Below, in pieces: positions 23,012 to 34,065 of a DNA stretch of 64,000 nucleotides. A model generated the notes under the pieces. It had not been told where the DNA came from. It was given only the letters and a program-made list of their open reading frames with translations, and searched no databases. Positions within the stretch are counted from its first letter, which is position 1. Every line of letters begins with the position of its first letter. Origin of the DNA: Plotosus lineatus (Eukaryota; Chordata; Actinopteri; Siluriformes; Plotosidae); assembly GCA_024760905.1 (NCBI GenBank), contig CM045731.1:23026001-23090000 (forward strand). The letters run 5' to 3'. A program made the position numbers and the translations under genes.

Positions 23012-23130
23012 ACCCCTCAAGGAATCAAATTAATGTTGAGTTTGTCCAGCAGGGAATGCGCTTTGAATTCACTTTTTTAAGTTGTTTTAATTCAGTAATT
23101 GTTTAATAAGTGTGGGTGCATTTGAGCTCA
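23012..23130 (-). repeat. fragment of Tigger-like nonautonomous family
   Basis: ccctcaaggaatcaaattaa, gggaatgcgctttgaattca and ttcagtaattgtttaataa are the reverse of 44380-44530 in the 43970 element, with an internal gap. Lies between two RTE 5' ends. Confidence 0.65.
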
Positions 23131-23137
23131 CATTCCT

Positions 23138-23506
23138 TCTCTGCATCATGTCAGCCAGCTCTCTATCTTTTCCTGTCATAGTTCCAACATTCAAAGTCCC
23201 TACTTTCAGTTCTAGACTCCTGCATTTCCTCTTCTCTCTCTGCCTACGGATACGCCTCCCGCCTCTCCTTCTTCGACCAACAGTAGTCCAATTTCCACCA
23301 GCACCCTGTTGGTTAACAGCACTGATGGCGGTCGTTGTTAACCCGGGCCTCGACCGATCTGGTATGAATTTTCTTGATATGACTCGCATGTTTTAATTGG
23401 CATTTATTTTATGCCGGATGCCCTTCCTGACACAACCCTCTGCATTTATCCGGGCTTGGGACCGGCATGAGGGTGAGACACTGGCTTGTGCCCCTCCGTC
23501 ACGGCT

Positions 23507-23510
<4 letters not shown>
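23138..23510 (-). mobile_element. RTE-clade LINE, 5'UTR and start of endonuclease only
   Basis: Minus strand from atgcagccgtgac at 23510 through the 5'UTR to GTLNVGTMTGKDRELADMMQ, then truncated. Followed by (AT)n at 23514-23570. Confidence 0.85.

Positions 23511-23513
<3 letters not shown>

Positions 23514-23570
<57 letters not shown>
23514..23570. repeat. (AT)n microsatellite
   Basis: Uninterrupted TA alternation directly upstream of an RTE 5' end. Confidence 0.92.
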
Positions 23571-23573
<3 letters not shown>

Positions 23574-23729
23574 GGCCATGAATGGCTGAGTGTGTAAACG
23601 TAGATTCTATCTTGCAATCTCTGGGATGATAGTGGCGCACCTTGTTGATGCACCATACATTAACTATTCCTAAAGTATAGCTAATGACTGATATAAATGA
23701 TCTCCATTGGCTGTTATGATTTTTTCAGT

Positions 23730-24865
23730 CATCATCATCATCATCATCATCATCTTCTTCCGCTTAGTCCAGGGTCGGGTCGCGGGGGCAGCAACCTCAG
23801 CAAAGAGGTCCAGACGTCCCTCTCCCGAGCCACTTTCTCAAACTCACCCGGGGGGATACCGAGGCGGTCCCAGACAAGCCGAGAGACATAGTCCCTCCAG
23901 CGTGTTCTAGGTCGACCCCGGGGTCTCTTCCCGGTTGGACATGCCCGAAGCACCACACCAGGGAGGCGTCCGGGGGGGGCATTCTGACCAGATGCCCGAG
24001 CCACCTCAACTGGCCCCTCTCAATGCGGAGGAGCAGCGGATCTACTCTGAGCTCTCCCCGGATGGCGGAGCTTCTCACCTTATCTCTAAGGGAGAACCCC
24101 GCCACCCGGCGAAGGAAGCTCATTTCAGCCGCTTGTATCCGTGATCTTGTTCTTTCGGTCATTATCCAAAGCTCGTGACTATAGGTGAAGGTTGGAACGT
24201 AGATCGACTGGTAAATTGAGAGCTTTGCCTTGCGGCTCAGCTCCTTCTTCATCACGACGGACCGGTACAGGCACCGCTTAACAGCAGAGGCTGCAGCGAT
24301 CCGTCTGTCGATCTCTTGCTCCATCCTTCCCTCACTCGTAAACAAGACCCCAAGATACTTAAACTCCTTCACTTGGGGCAGGACCTCATTCCCGACCCGG
24401 AGGGTGCATTCCACCCTTGTCCGACTGAGAACCATGGCCTCGGACTTGGAGGTACTGATCTTCATCCCGGCTGCTTCGGACTCAGCTGCGAATCGCTCCA
24501 ATGAGAGCTGGAGGGCCCGACTTGATGAAGGCAAAAGGACAACATCATCTGCAAAAAGCAGAGATGATATCCGATGGCCACCAAACCAGAACCCCTCATC
24601 ACCTCGACTGCGCCTAGAAATTCTGTCCATAAAAATTATGAACAGAATCGGTGACAAAGGACAGCCTTGGCGGACTTCAACTCCCACTGGAAACGAATCC
24701 GACCTGCTGTTACCAATACGGACCAAACTCTGGCTCCGGTGATACAGCGACCGAATAGCTCGTAGCAACGGATCCGGAACGCTGTACTCTCGGAGCACGC
24801 CCCACAAGATCGTTCAAGGGACACGATCGAAAGCCTTCTCCAAATCCACAAAGCACATGTGGACA
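23730..24865 (-). mobile_element. Rex3-type RTE LINE, 5'-truncated, with 12-bp target duplication
   Basis: Encodes RT from the palm onward: VRQGCPLSPILFIIFMDRIS, LLFADDVVLL (catalytic FADD), EFKYLGVLFTSEG, then PTFTYSHELW and RRVAGFSLRDKVRSS. One frameshift near 24000; the C-terminal block (RTRWRDYVSRLVWDRLGIPP... RLLPPRP) continues in another frame to ~23765. The 3' end is cttcttccgc plus a (TCA)n tail. gattttttcagt occurs at 23718-23729 and 24866-24877. Protein blocks and tail match fish Rex3. Confidence 0.9.
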
Positions 24866-24867
24866 GA

Positions 24868-24971
24868 TTTTTTCAGTATTATTTATAATGGCAGTAATAG
24901 TTACTTATACACTTATCTTGGTATTTGTGTATAAGTAACTATTACTGCCATTATAAATAATACTGAAAAAA
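24868..24971. repeat. perfect 45-bp inverted repeat at an RTE 5' junction
   Basis: Arms 24868-24912 and 24927-24971 are exact complements with a 14-nt loop (ttatcttggtattt). The loop is part of the target duplication of the following RTE; the right arm is an inverted copy of the left flank. Confidence 0.92.
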
Positions 24972-24977
24972 AAAAAA

Positions 24978-27900
24978 ATGCAGCCATGGGGTGGGGGGGG
25001 GGGCACTAACCAGTGTCTCTCCCCCTCATGCCGGTCCCAAGCCCGGAGAAATGCAGAGGGTTGCGTCAGGAAGGGCATCCGACGTAAAACCAATGCCAAA
25101 CAGTTATGCAAATCAGAAGTATTACCCCCATACCGGATCGGTCGAGGCCCGGGTTAACAACGACCGCCATCAGTGCTGTCAATCGACAGGGTGCTGATGG
25201 AAATTGGACTACTGTTGGTCGAAGACGTCGAAGAAGGAGAGGTGGGAGGCGTGTCTGTAGGCAGAGGGAGAAGAGGAAAGGCATGAGTCTAGGACTGAGA
25301 GTGGGGACTTTGAATGTTGGAACTATGCAAAGAAAAGGTAGAGAGCTGGCTGACATGATGCAGAGGAGGAAGGTGGACATACTGTGTGTTCAGGAGACCA
25401 GGTGGAAAGGTAGCAAAGCTAAAAGCTTAGGAGCAGGGTTTAAGCTATTTTATCACGGTGTGGATGGGAAGAGAAATGGAGTAGGAGTCATCTTGAAGGA
25501 GGAGTTTGTTAGGAATGTTCTAAAAGTGAAAAGAGTGTCAGACAGAGTGATGAGTCTCAAGTTAGAAATTGAAGGTGTAATGTTCAATGTTGTTAGTGCT
25601 TATGCCCCACAGGCAGGATGTGAGCTAGAAGAGGAGAGATTCTGGAGTGACTTAGATGAAGTGATGCAGAGTACCGCCAGAGCTGAAAGAGTGGTCATTG
25701 GTGCAGACTTCAATGGACATGTTGGTGAAGGCAACAGAGGGGACGAGGAAGTGATGGGCAGGTTTGGTATCCAGGACAGGAACGCAGAAGGACAGATGTT
25801 GATAGAATTTGCAAAAAGGATGGAAATGGCTGTGGTGAATACTTTCTTCCAGAAGAAACAGGAGCATAGGGTGACTTATAAAAGCGGAGGTAGGAGCACA
25901 CAGGTAGACTACATCTTGTGTAGGCGATGTAATTTGAAGGAAGTCAGTGACTGCAAAGTCATAGTGGGTGAGAGTGTTGCCAAACAGCATAGGATGGTGG
26001 TGTGCAGGATGACTCTGATGGTGAGAAAGGTGAAAAGGCAAAGGCAGAGCAGAAGACAAAGTGGTGGAAGCTGAAAAGGAAGAGTGTCGTGTTGTCTTCA
26101 AGGAGGAGTTGAAACAGGCTTTGGGTGGCCAGGAAGTGCTTCCAAATGACTGGACAACCACAGCAAATGTGATCAGGGACACAGGTAGGAGAGTACTTGG
26201 TGTGTCCTCTGGAAGGAAAGTAGATAAGGAGACTTGGTGGTGGAATGAGGAAGTGCAGGAGTGTGTACAAAGGAAGAGGTTAGCTAAGAAAAAGTGGGAC
26301 ATTGAGAGGACCGAAGAGAGTAAACAGGAGTACAGGGAGACACAGCGCAAGGCGAAAGTAGCAATGGCTAAGGCCAAACAGAGGGCGTATGATGACTTGT
26401 ATGATAGGTTGGATAGTAAAGAGGGATAAAATGATCTATACAGGGTGGCACAGCAGAGAAATAGAGATGGGAAGGACGTGCAGCAAGTTTGAATGATTAA
26501 GGACAGAGAGGGAAATGTATTGACTGATGACAGAAGTGTGCTGGGAAGATGGAAAGAGTACTTTGAAGAGCTGATGAATGAGGAAAATGAGAGAGAAAAA
26601 AGAGTAGAAGTGGTGACCATTGAGGAGCAGGATGTAGCAAAGATCAGTAAGGGTGAAGTGAGAAGGGCATTGAAGAGGATGAAGAATGGAAAGGCAGTTG
26701 GTCCTGATGATATACCTGTGGAGGTATGGAAGTGTCTAGGAGAGGTAGCAGTAGATTTTCTGACAAGAACATTCAACAAGGTACTAGAGAGTGAGCAGAT
26801 GCCGGAGGAGTGGAGGAGAAGTGTGCTGGTGCCAATTTTTAAGAACAAGGGAGACGTGCAGAGTTGCGGCAACTACAGAGTTATCCCTTTTTGTTGATGA
26901 GCCATACGATGAAGTTATGGGAAAGAATAGTGGAAGCTAGACTAAGGGCAGAGGTCAGCATTTGTGAACAACAGTTTGGTTTCATGCCAAGAAAGAGCAC
27001 CACAGATGCAATGTTTGCTTTGAGGATGTTAATAGAGAAGTACAGAGAAGGTCAGAGAGAGCTACATTGTGCCTTTGTGGATCTGGAAAAAGCATATGAC
27101 AGGGTGCCAAGAGAAGAACTGTGGTATTGCATGAGGAAGTCTGGAGTGGCAGAGAAGTATGTTAGCGTGGTGCAGGACATGTATGAGAGATGTAAGACAG
27201 TGGTGAGGTGTGCTGTCGGTGTGACCAACGAATTCAAGGTGGAGGTGGGACTGCATCAAGGGTCAGCTCTGAGCCCCTTCTTGTTTGCTATGGTGATGGA
27301 CAGGCTGACAGACGAGGTTAGACAAGAATCTCCATGGACTATGATGTTTGCAGATGACATTGTGATCTGTAGTGAGAGCAGAGAACAAGTGGAGGAAAAT
27401 CTAGAGAGGTGGAGGTATGCCCTGGAAAGGAGAGGAATGAAGGTTAGCCTCAGAAAATCAGAATACATGTGTGTGAATGAGAAGGACCCAGGAGGAACGG
27501 TGATGTTACAGGGAACAGAGATAACGAAGGTGGAGGATTTTAAGTACTTTGACTCAACAATCCAGAGCAATGGAGAGTGTGGAAAAGAGGTGAAGAAGCG
27601 TGTGCAGGCAGGCTGGAATGGTTGGAGAAAAGTGTCCGGTGTGATGTGCGATAGGAGAGTGTCAGCAAGAATGAAGGGAAAAGTGTACAAGACGGTGGTG
27701 AGGCCAGCGATGTTGTATGGCTTAGAAACAGTGGCGCTGAGAAAAAGGCAGGAGGCAGAGCTGGAGGTAGCAGAGATGAAAACGTTGAGGTTCTCTCTGG
27801 GAGTAACGAGGATGGATAGGATCAGAAATGAGTATATCAGAGGGACAGCCCACGTAAGATGTTTTGGAGACAAAGTCAGAGAGGCTAGCTTGAGATGGTT

Positions 27901-28127
27901 TGGACATGTACAGAGGAGGGATAGTGAGTATATTGGCAGTTGGATGCTGAGGTTGGAACTACCAGGCAGAAGGCCTCGAGGAAGACCAAAGAAGAGATTT
28001 ATGGATGTGGTGAAGGAAGACATGAAGGTCGTTGGAGTCAGAAAAGAAGATGCGGAGGACAGGGTGAGGTGGAGGCGGATGATTTGCTGTGGTGACCCCT
28101 GAAGGGAGCAGCCGAAAGTAAAAGAAG
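24978..28127 (+). mobile_element. RTE-clade LINE, full length (~3.15 kb), inactivated
   Basis: The most complete family member: start atgcagccatggg plus G run, basic leader (RRRRRRGGRRVCRQREKRK), APE endonuclease (GTLNVGTM, QETRWKG, GADFNGHVG, VDYILCRR), linker, RT (FVDLEKAYDRV, LHQGSALSPFLFAMVMDRL, FADDIVICSES), C-terminal GTAHVRCFGDK...GRPKKRFMDVV, stop, 3' end ccgaaagtaaaagaag. Target duplication acacttatcttggtattt at 24909-24926 and 28128-28145. Broken by a frameshift near 26035, stops near 26426 and 26490, and an indel near 26880. Confidence 0.94.
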
Positions 28128-28196
28128 ACACTTATCTTGGTATTTCTGTATAGATGGCACCTATAACTAAAATTATAGTTTATAATATAGTGTTAA

Positions 28197-28485
28197 TCCC
28201 CCTATTTGGGGAATTTTGCTTGTAAATGATTGTTCCGCATTCTCGGGTATGAATGGTAAATAATCTTTCATAAAGCCACATAGGTTATTTTTGTGAAGAT
28301 TAAGTTGTACAACAATGTGTTCAAGCACCTGTCTATTTTTTTCTTTTTCCAACAAAGATATGACCTTTTTCCAGAAGCATTTTCATTTCGAAGAAGCTTT
28401 ACAACTTTATCGTATTTGTAAGTCAAATGTAAACCAGCTAACAATGAATCAAGGACACATGTATTGAAATAAGGGCCCATCCACT
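28197..28485 (-). pseudogene. frameshifted paralogue of exon 3 of the repeat-tailed gene
   Basis: The minus strand reads MGPYFNTCVLDSLLAGLHLT then, after loss of one A in the A run at about 28365, VISLLEKEKNRQVLEHIVVQ on to FMKDYLPFIPENAEQ. This aligns with exon 3 of the 5678-20008 gene, including the NTC motif. No partner exons were found nearby; an RTE insertion starts its target duplication 50 bp away. Likely a decayed duplicate. Confidence 0.65.
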
Positions 28486-28867
28486 TTCAGTCAGTCTTCA
28501 CTCTGCCTCAATCAAAATGAGAAATGAGAGATAAAAAAGTAAATATAAAATTATGTAAATATTGTTTTCTATAATTTAAACATAACGTTTGAAAACCACC
28601 GCCCAACAATTTTTTTTTTCCTAGCAGATGATTTGCATTTAGTTAATAAAGCTGATATGACGGTTGTTGTGGCTTAGCCATTTCCAGCAGGAATTATTTG
28701 AGTGTGGAAGGGATATAGCAAGGCTAAATAGCTTTACTTATTCAGGTTACATATAAACTATGATTTATCTATGAGATTATAGACATGAATAAAGTGTTGG
28801 TTACAGTTTTGATTCATTCATACTCATTAGAAACACCGTCTTCACTTTTCATTTAATTACAGTAAAC

Positions 28868-29723
28868 TTCTTCTTCTTCTTCTTCTTTTACTTTCGGCTG
28901 CTCCCAATACCACAGTTCTTCTCTTGGCACCCTGTCATATGCTTTTTCCAGATCCACAAAGGCACAATGTAGCTCTCTCTGACCTTCTCTGTACTTCTCT
29001 ATTAACATCCTCAAAGCAAACATTGCATCTGTGGTGCTCTTTCTTGGCATGAAACCAAACTGTTGTTCACAAATGCTGACCTCTGCCCTTAGTCTAGCTT
29101 CCACTATTCTTTCCCATAACTTCATCGTATGGCTCATCAACTTTATCCCTCTGTAGTTGCTGCAACTCTGCACGTCTCCCTTGTTCTTAAAAATGGGCAC
29201 CAGCACACTTCTCCTCCACTCCTCCGGCATCTGCTCACTCTCTAGTACCGTGTTAAATGTTCTTGTCAGAAAATCTACTGCTACCTCTCCTAGACACTTC
29301 CATACCTCCACAGGTATATCATCAGGACCAACTGCCTTTCCATTCTTCATCCTCTTCAATGCCCTTCTCACTTCACCCTTACTGATCTTTGCTACATCCT
29401 GCTCCTCAATGGTTACCTCTTCTACTCTTTTTTCTCTCTCATTTTCCTCATTCATCAGCTCTTCAAAGTACTCTTTCCATCTTCCCAGCACACTTCTGTC
29501 ATTAGTCAATACAGTTCCCTCTCTGTCCTTTATCAATCTAACTTGCTGCACGTCCTTCCCATCTCTATTTCTCTGCTGTGCCAACCTGTATAGATCATTT
29601 TCTCCCTCTTTACTATCCAACCTATCATACAAGTCATCATACGCCCTTTGTTTGGCCTTAGCCACTGCTACTTTCGCCTTACGCTGTGTCTCCCTGTACT
29701 CCTGTTTCCTCTCTGTACTCCTG
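28868..29723 (-). mobile_element. RTE-clade LINE, truncated and internally deleted, 16-bp target duplication
   Basis: A 40-bp family 3' end (ttttactttcggctgctccc) is joined directly to mid-RT sequence, deleting about 1 kb. The remaining frame covers linker and RT N-terminal part (KAVGPDDIPVEVW, FGFMPRKSTTDAMFALR). tttaattacagtaaac flanks it at 28852-28867 and 29724-29739. Confidence 0.9.
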
Positions 29724-29739
29724 TTTAATTACAGTAAAC

Positions 29740-30628
29740 GTGGAGGTTATAATAACTCTTTTATGGCAGAAAATGAAACTTAATGTGTCATCAGCAAATT
29801 ATTGGTTAAACCAACTTTGTCTCAAACTTAGTTAACATTTATGATTTAACATCAGACATTTCACATGCTATGACTAGCTAATAGTTAGCATGTTGTGATA
29901 ATCCGACCGGGTACAGCTGCATAATAATTGCGGAAAAACATTCCACAGTCCTAAAAGTTTTTTATATCTAGATGTTATTGTACATTGTGGTTTTACTTTA
30001 CCTTTAATCTGCCATTTTAAATCATTTTTTAAAATAGGACGTCTGCGTTACTTTTCTTACTTCTGAGCTTTCTTCCTGTTGTGCAGCTTATGTGCAGTTT
30101 CAAGAGGAAGTAAACTGTCTGTCTTCTGTTGAGTCCGTTGAATTTGGAAAGAAGAAGACTGGATACTGGTTTTGAGTTGAATATGAGAAGCTTTATTGCG
30201 TCGACTGCAGAGGACGGAGACCAACAGTACATGCATAAAGGCACGCTAGTTAAGGTCTGAGGTCTCACTCGCGCGGGGGGGAGGGGGGGGTGGCTTTTAA
30301 GGGCCGCAGAGCAGGTTCCTCCTTCCAGGTTTGTGACTTGGTCTATGATGCGTTGTTCTCTCAACAGGATGCGATAACTCTGGGCTGGTCACAACCCCAA
30401 ACACCCCCCACCTCCTGACCTCGAAGTAATCTGCAGCTGGAAACTGTCGAGTCTGTTGAAGGTCACACAGACCGTGGAATGCTCGGTGTGTCATGAGTAC
30501 CAAGCATGCACTTTTGTTTAAGTATGCACTTTTACAATAGACATGAAGAATGGCCCCTTAAGCATATCATTTGATTATTCTCAGCAGTATTTGCACCAGA
30601 GAACATGATAATATGATACACTTTTACA
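29740..30628. other. no gene seen; G-rich patch
   Basis: Mixed sequence with a G-rich run (gcgcgggggggaggggggg, 30273-30291) and no frame with recognisable motifs. A repeat is possible, but I could not match it to anything else in the window. Confidence 0.4.
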
Positions 30629-30974
30629 CTTCCTTTTGGCTTTTTCCCTTTTACTCGGGAGTCGCCACAGCGAATCATCTGATTTGCATGTTTGATTTGG
30701 CAGAGGTTTTTACGTCGGATGCCCTTCCTGTCACAACCCTTTTTAGCAAGGGACAGAAACACGCTGACGACTTTGTAGCTTACTCTTTACGAAAGTCAGC
30801 AATGGTTCTTTTACATGCCTCTCACCATAGACAGTGAGAGACATGGCCCGCCTTTGATAATCCAGTTAGCTGCACTGGGAGGGACAGTGACAACCTTGTG
30901 GAGAGTGGGACTCGAACCCCTAACCTTTGGATCAGCGATCCAGCACCCTATACCATTAGACCACCACTGCCCCC
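30629..30974 (-). mobile_element. tRNA-derived SINE with RTE tail
   Basis: Plus-strand tccttttggctttttccctt at one end and ccattagaccaccactgccc at the other are the reversed tail and head. The B box complement gggactcgaacccc is intact. Confidence 0.85.
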
Positions 30975-31338
30975 AAAAGAGGAAGTGAACGAAAAGTATA
31001 ATGCTATGTTAAAGATAAATTCTTACTTGAAACTGTATGCAGTGGTGCTGAAACAATCAGGGTGCGTACCTAATAAGAATTAAAAACTTTTATTATTTTA
31101 ATATTAATTGATGGTCAGGTAGCCACTCAGTACTGTGAGCTCGGCATTTTGATGGCCATACCCACTTGATTCTACATGATACATTCTCCCCTTAAGGCCC
31201 TATGTGTGTAATTAGTATGTCATTTCATACTTGCAGCATGTATGTTTGTTTTGTCATCATTAAATAAAGCAAAAAAAAAAACAATAAACAAAACAAAGAA
31301 AGCTACACAAAGACCTCAACAAGCAGGCGCAGAAGTGT

Positions 31339-31460
31339 ATACAGTAGGCCCTCATTATTCGTGTGAGTTTGGTTCCGGCCTCTCCCGCGAATGAAGATAA
31401 TCCGCGAGTTCTGTACCCAGAAGTAAAACCCCATGTATCGATGCGCGAATGAACAACCGG
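31339..31460. repeat. Tigger-like MITE end
   Basis: tacagtaggccctcattatt plus ggttccggcctctcccgcga resembles TcMar-Tigger termini (cagt..accctc...). Only one end is visible. Confidence 0.4.
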
Positions 31461-31570
31461 AAGCAAAATACTATGTATCCATTATATGTGTAGACAGTCT
31501 TACTCATTAATACACTTAAAATATAGTAATGATTAAGAAAAACTTATTTTTTTACTGTGATATTTTTAGT

Positions 31571-31572
<2 letters not shown>

Positions 31573-31640
<68 letters not shown>
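31573..31640. repeat. (AT)n microsatellite
   Basis: Long TA alternation. Immediately after it, 31647-31669 (ttttgcaaaaaggatggaaa) is a 23-bp plus-strand snippet of the RTE endonuclease region. Confidence 0.9.
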
Positions 31641-31645
<5 letters not shown>

Positions 31646-31670
31646 GATTTTGCAAAAAGGATGGAAATCT

Positions 31671-31863
31671 TCTTCTTCTTTTCCTTTCGGCTGTTCCCTT
31701 CAGGGGTCGCCACAGCAAATGATCTGCCTCCATCTCTCCCTATCCTCTGCATCTTCTACTCTTACTCCAACGACCTTCATGTCCGCCTTCACCATTACTG
31801 CATTAACTGCCAACCTTTGGATCAGTGATCCAGCACCTTTTACCACCAGGTCACCACTGCCCC
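31671..31863 (-). mobile_element. chimera: SINE tRNA-like head joined to RTE 3' end
   Basis: Read on the minus strand, 31863-31808 is the first ~55 nt of the RTE-tail SINE head (gggcagtggtgacctggtgg). It then passes at about 31795 into RTE ORF codons (gtgaaggcggacatgaaggt) and on to the LINE 3' end. The SINE body, B box and LINE 5' segment are absent. Confidence 0.75.
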
Positions 31864-31991
31864 AGATCATATCAGATCATATCATATGAATGACAACTTT
31901 CAGAATGTTATACCTGCTTGACAATAAGTTATAATAAATGTTCAAATACAAATTGTGATCTATGGAAAACGTCATTCTCCAAAAGTGGAAG

Positions 31992-32338
31992 TCTGTCTTC
32001 CTTTCGGCTTTTTCCCTTTTACTCGGGAGTCGCCACAGCGAATCATCTGATTCGCACATTTGATTTGGCAGAGGTTTTTACGTCGGATGCCCTTCCTGTC
32101 ACAACCCTTTAGCAAGGGACAGAAACACGCTGACGACTTTGCAGCTACTCTTTACGAAAGTCAGCAATGGTTCTTTTACATGCCTCTCACCATAGACAGT
32201 GAGAGACATGGCCCGCCTTTGATAACCCAGTTAGCTGCACTGGGGGGGACAGTGACAACCTTGTGGAGAGTGGGACTCGAACCCCCAACCTTTGGATCAG
32301 CGATCCAGCGCCCTATACCACTAGACCACCACTGCCCC
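31992..32338 (-). mobile_element. tRNA-derived SINE with RTE tail, 18-bp target duplication
   Basis: Complete 347-bp copy. attctccaaaagtggaag flanks it at 31974-31991 and 32339-32356 without mismatch, so it is a young insertion. It is a good reference for head, body, RTE 5' segment (complement of ggcatccgacgtaaaa) and RTE 3' segment (complement of gattcgctgtggcgac). Confidence 0.95.
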
Positions 32339-32492
32339 ATTCTCCAAAAGTGGAAGATAAGGCTAAAACCTGAATCATTTTGGGACTTTGAAATTTAAAT
32401 TTTAAACATTTAAGTGCCCTTTGAATTTTTCAGCAAAGCTGCAGTCAACTGTTAAAAATGAAGTAGAATGCACAAGATGAAGTTGTTCTTAC

Positions 32493-32956
32493 CCATGTCG
32501 ATATGGTGTTTTGTAAATCCCTGAGTCTGGACCTCAGGCTCTCAGAGTATGATGGCACTTCAGAGGCAGCAAGCACAAATAGGACACACTGAACCTTCTG
32601 ATTCAGGGTAGGTTCTTGAATGTAGCCACTTACTGTATTTTTAATTGCACCATCTGATGAGTTGTCACAACTGCTGTTGCAAATAGCCCCTGGTTTTGAA
32701 TTGAAGGTTGTTTGTTCCTGATTGTGATAGCTTCAGCTGGATTTAACATTGGAAATTGGTTGGCATTTTTCTCATTTATTTCAAACAAACTTTCCAGCTT
32801 TGTCAAAACCAGAGAGGAGTTGGCTGATGGTTGCTCCATGATGACTGCTCTTATAAAGAAGATGAAAACGCACATGACTGGAGAAAAATGTCTGCAGCCT
32901 CAGCTCCTTCTCACTGCCCAGGGAAGATACAATGGAAGCCATGAGTGAAAGGAATC
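32493..32956 (-). pseudogene. IFI44-like (TLDc + GTPase) gene fragment, probably dead
   Basis: After an acceptor (tttcttttcttctcag) the ATG at 32942 opens MASIVSSLGSEKELRLQTFF and HVRFHLLYKSSHHGAT, resembling the TLDc start of IFI44-like proteins. The frame ends at 32781, but another frame continues with FEINEKNANQFPMLNPAEA, the later part of a TLDc domain, as if ~100 bp were deleted. A third frame gives KVQCVLFVLAASEVP then SLRSRLRDLQNTIST, like the GTPase-domain stretch after the switch regions, ending at donor GTAAGA (32492). No P-loop was found. IFI44 proteins are interferon-induced cytoplasmic GTPase-like proteins. The assignment rests on recalled family features. Confidence 0.5.
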
Positions 32957-33404
32957 CTGAGAAGAAAAGAAAGAAATAGATGTGTGCCATAACATTCAGG
33001 CAGTCAGTACAAAACAAAAGTGAAACTTAACCTGATGATACTTTTAAAGGGGAAATGCACAAAAAGCATGTTGAGAGGTTTGCTAAATGTTCATAGATGA
33101 TGTAATTACACTACTTTGTGATAAACAGGGCCTGCAGAGCAATTTGAAAAGTGGGGGGGGATAACTGAAAATTTGGAGATTTTAGATTATTTGAAACACT
33201 ACTCTCATTGCTTGGGTTTGGAAAATGAGGCATGTGCAATGTTTGATCTGAACCTTTCATACTTGTATACGTACCCAATGACCAGGGGTTGACACGGCGG
33301 TGCTTAAATTCTTGTGTCGATGTTCCGAGGCTATGTTTCGGTCCATTCCCTAGAAGACAGCCACTATATTACTATATGCGTGGCGCATAGGCATTTACAG
33401 TACA

Positions 33405-33547
33405 CCGGATCGGTGGAAGCACTGATGGCGGTCGTTGTTAACCCGGGCTTCGACTGATCCGGTATGACATTCTTTGTAGTGACTCACATATTTTATTTGG
33501 CATTTGTTTTACGCCGGATGCCCTTCCTGACGCAACCCTCTGCATTT
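33405..33547 (-). mobile_element. RTE-clade LINE, 5'UTR fragment
   Basis: Complement of the family 5'UTR (gcgtcaggaagggcatccgg, then gttaacaacgaccgccatca). Ends in mixed AT/TG simple repeat (33546-33608). Confidence 0.8.
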
Positions 33548-33563
33548 ATATATATATTTATAT

Positions 33564-33564
33564 A

Positions 33565-33608
<44 letters not shown>
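33564..33608. repeat. (TG)n microsatellite
   Basis: TG alternation; an (AT)n run follows at 33755-33786. Confidence 0.9.
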
Positions 33609-33612
<4 letters not shown>

Positions 33613-33750
33613 CGTATATAAATAAAATCTGACAGCCAACATTTCTAGGAGAACTGTGCCTTGATTCTATTAGACACCCAGTGGATCCTGTGCAAAGGAA
33701 TTGTGTAGAACATGCCTTACATATAAATTTAAATATCGACATTAAATTAA

Positions 33751-33789
<39 letters not shown>

Positions 33790-33810
33790 TTAGAACAAAT
33801 ACAATGCATA

Positions 33811-34065
33811 CCGACCCGGAGGGTGCATTCCACCCTTGTCCGACTGAGAAGCATGGCCTCGGGTTTGGAGGTGCTGATTTTCATCCCGGCCACTTCGTTC
33901 ACGACTGCGAATCGCTTCAATGAGAGCTGGAGGTACAGGCTTGATAAAGCCAAAAGGACAAAATCATCCGCAAAAAGCAGAGACGAGATTCGATGGCCAC
34001 CAAACCAGATCCCCTCAATGCCTCGGCTGCGCCAAAAATTCTGTCCATAAAAATTATGAACTGCT
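33811..34065 (-). mobile_element. Rex3-type LINE, RT fragment
   Basis: The minus strand encodes GGHRISSLLFADDFVLL and MKISTSKPEAMLLSRTRVEC, the FADD palm region. Both sides are truncated; the neighbouring 34066-34250 is unassigned. Confidence 0.8.

Noticed and set aside
25652..26872. 406-aa minus-strand open frame and similar long frames opposite other RTE copies
   Set aside because: Antisense shadow of the RTE ORF; the residues are rich in Ser, Leu and Pro from reversed A/G-rich codons and carry no domain.
30140..30500. Possible LTR retrotransposon end
   Set aside because: No TG...CA pair, primer-binding site or gag/pol frame could be shown.
32630..32875. 81-aa frame starting MCVFIFFIRAVIMEQPSAN as a separate gene
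   Set aside because: The meaningful residues (FEINEKNANQFPMLNP) fit as the middle of the IFI44-like relic after a deletion, not as an independent start.
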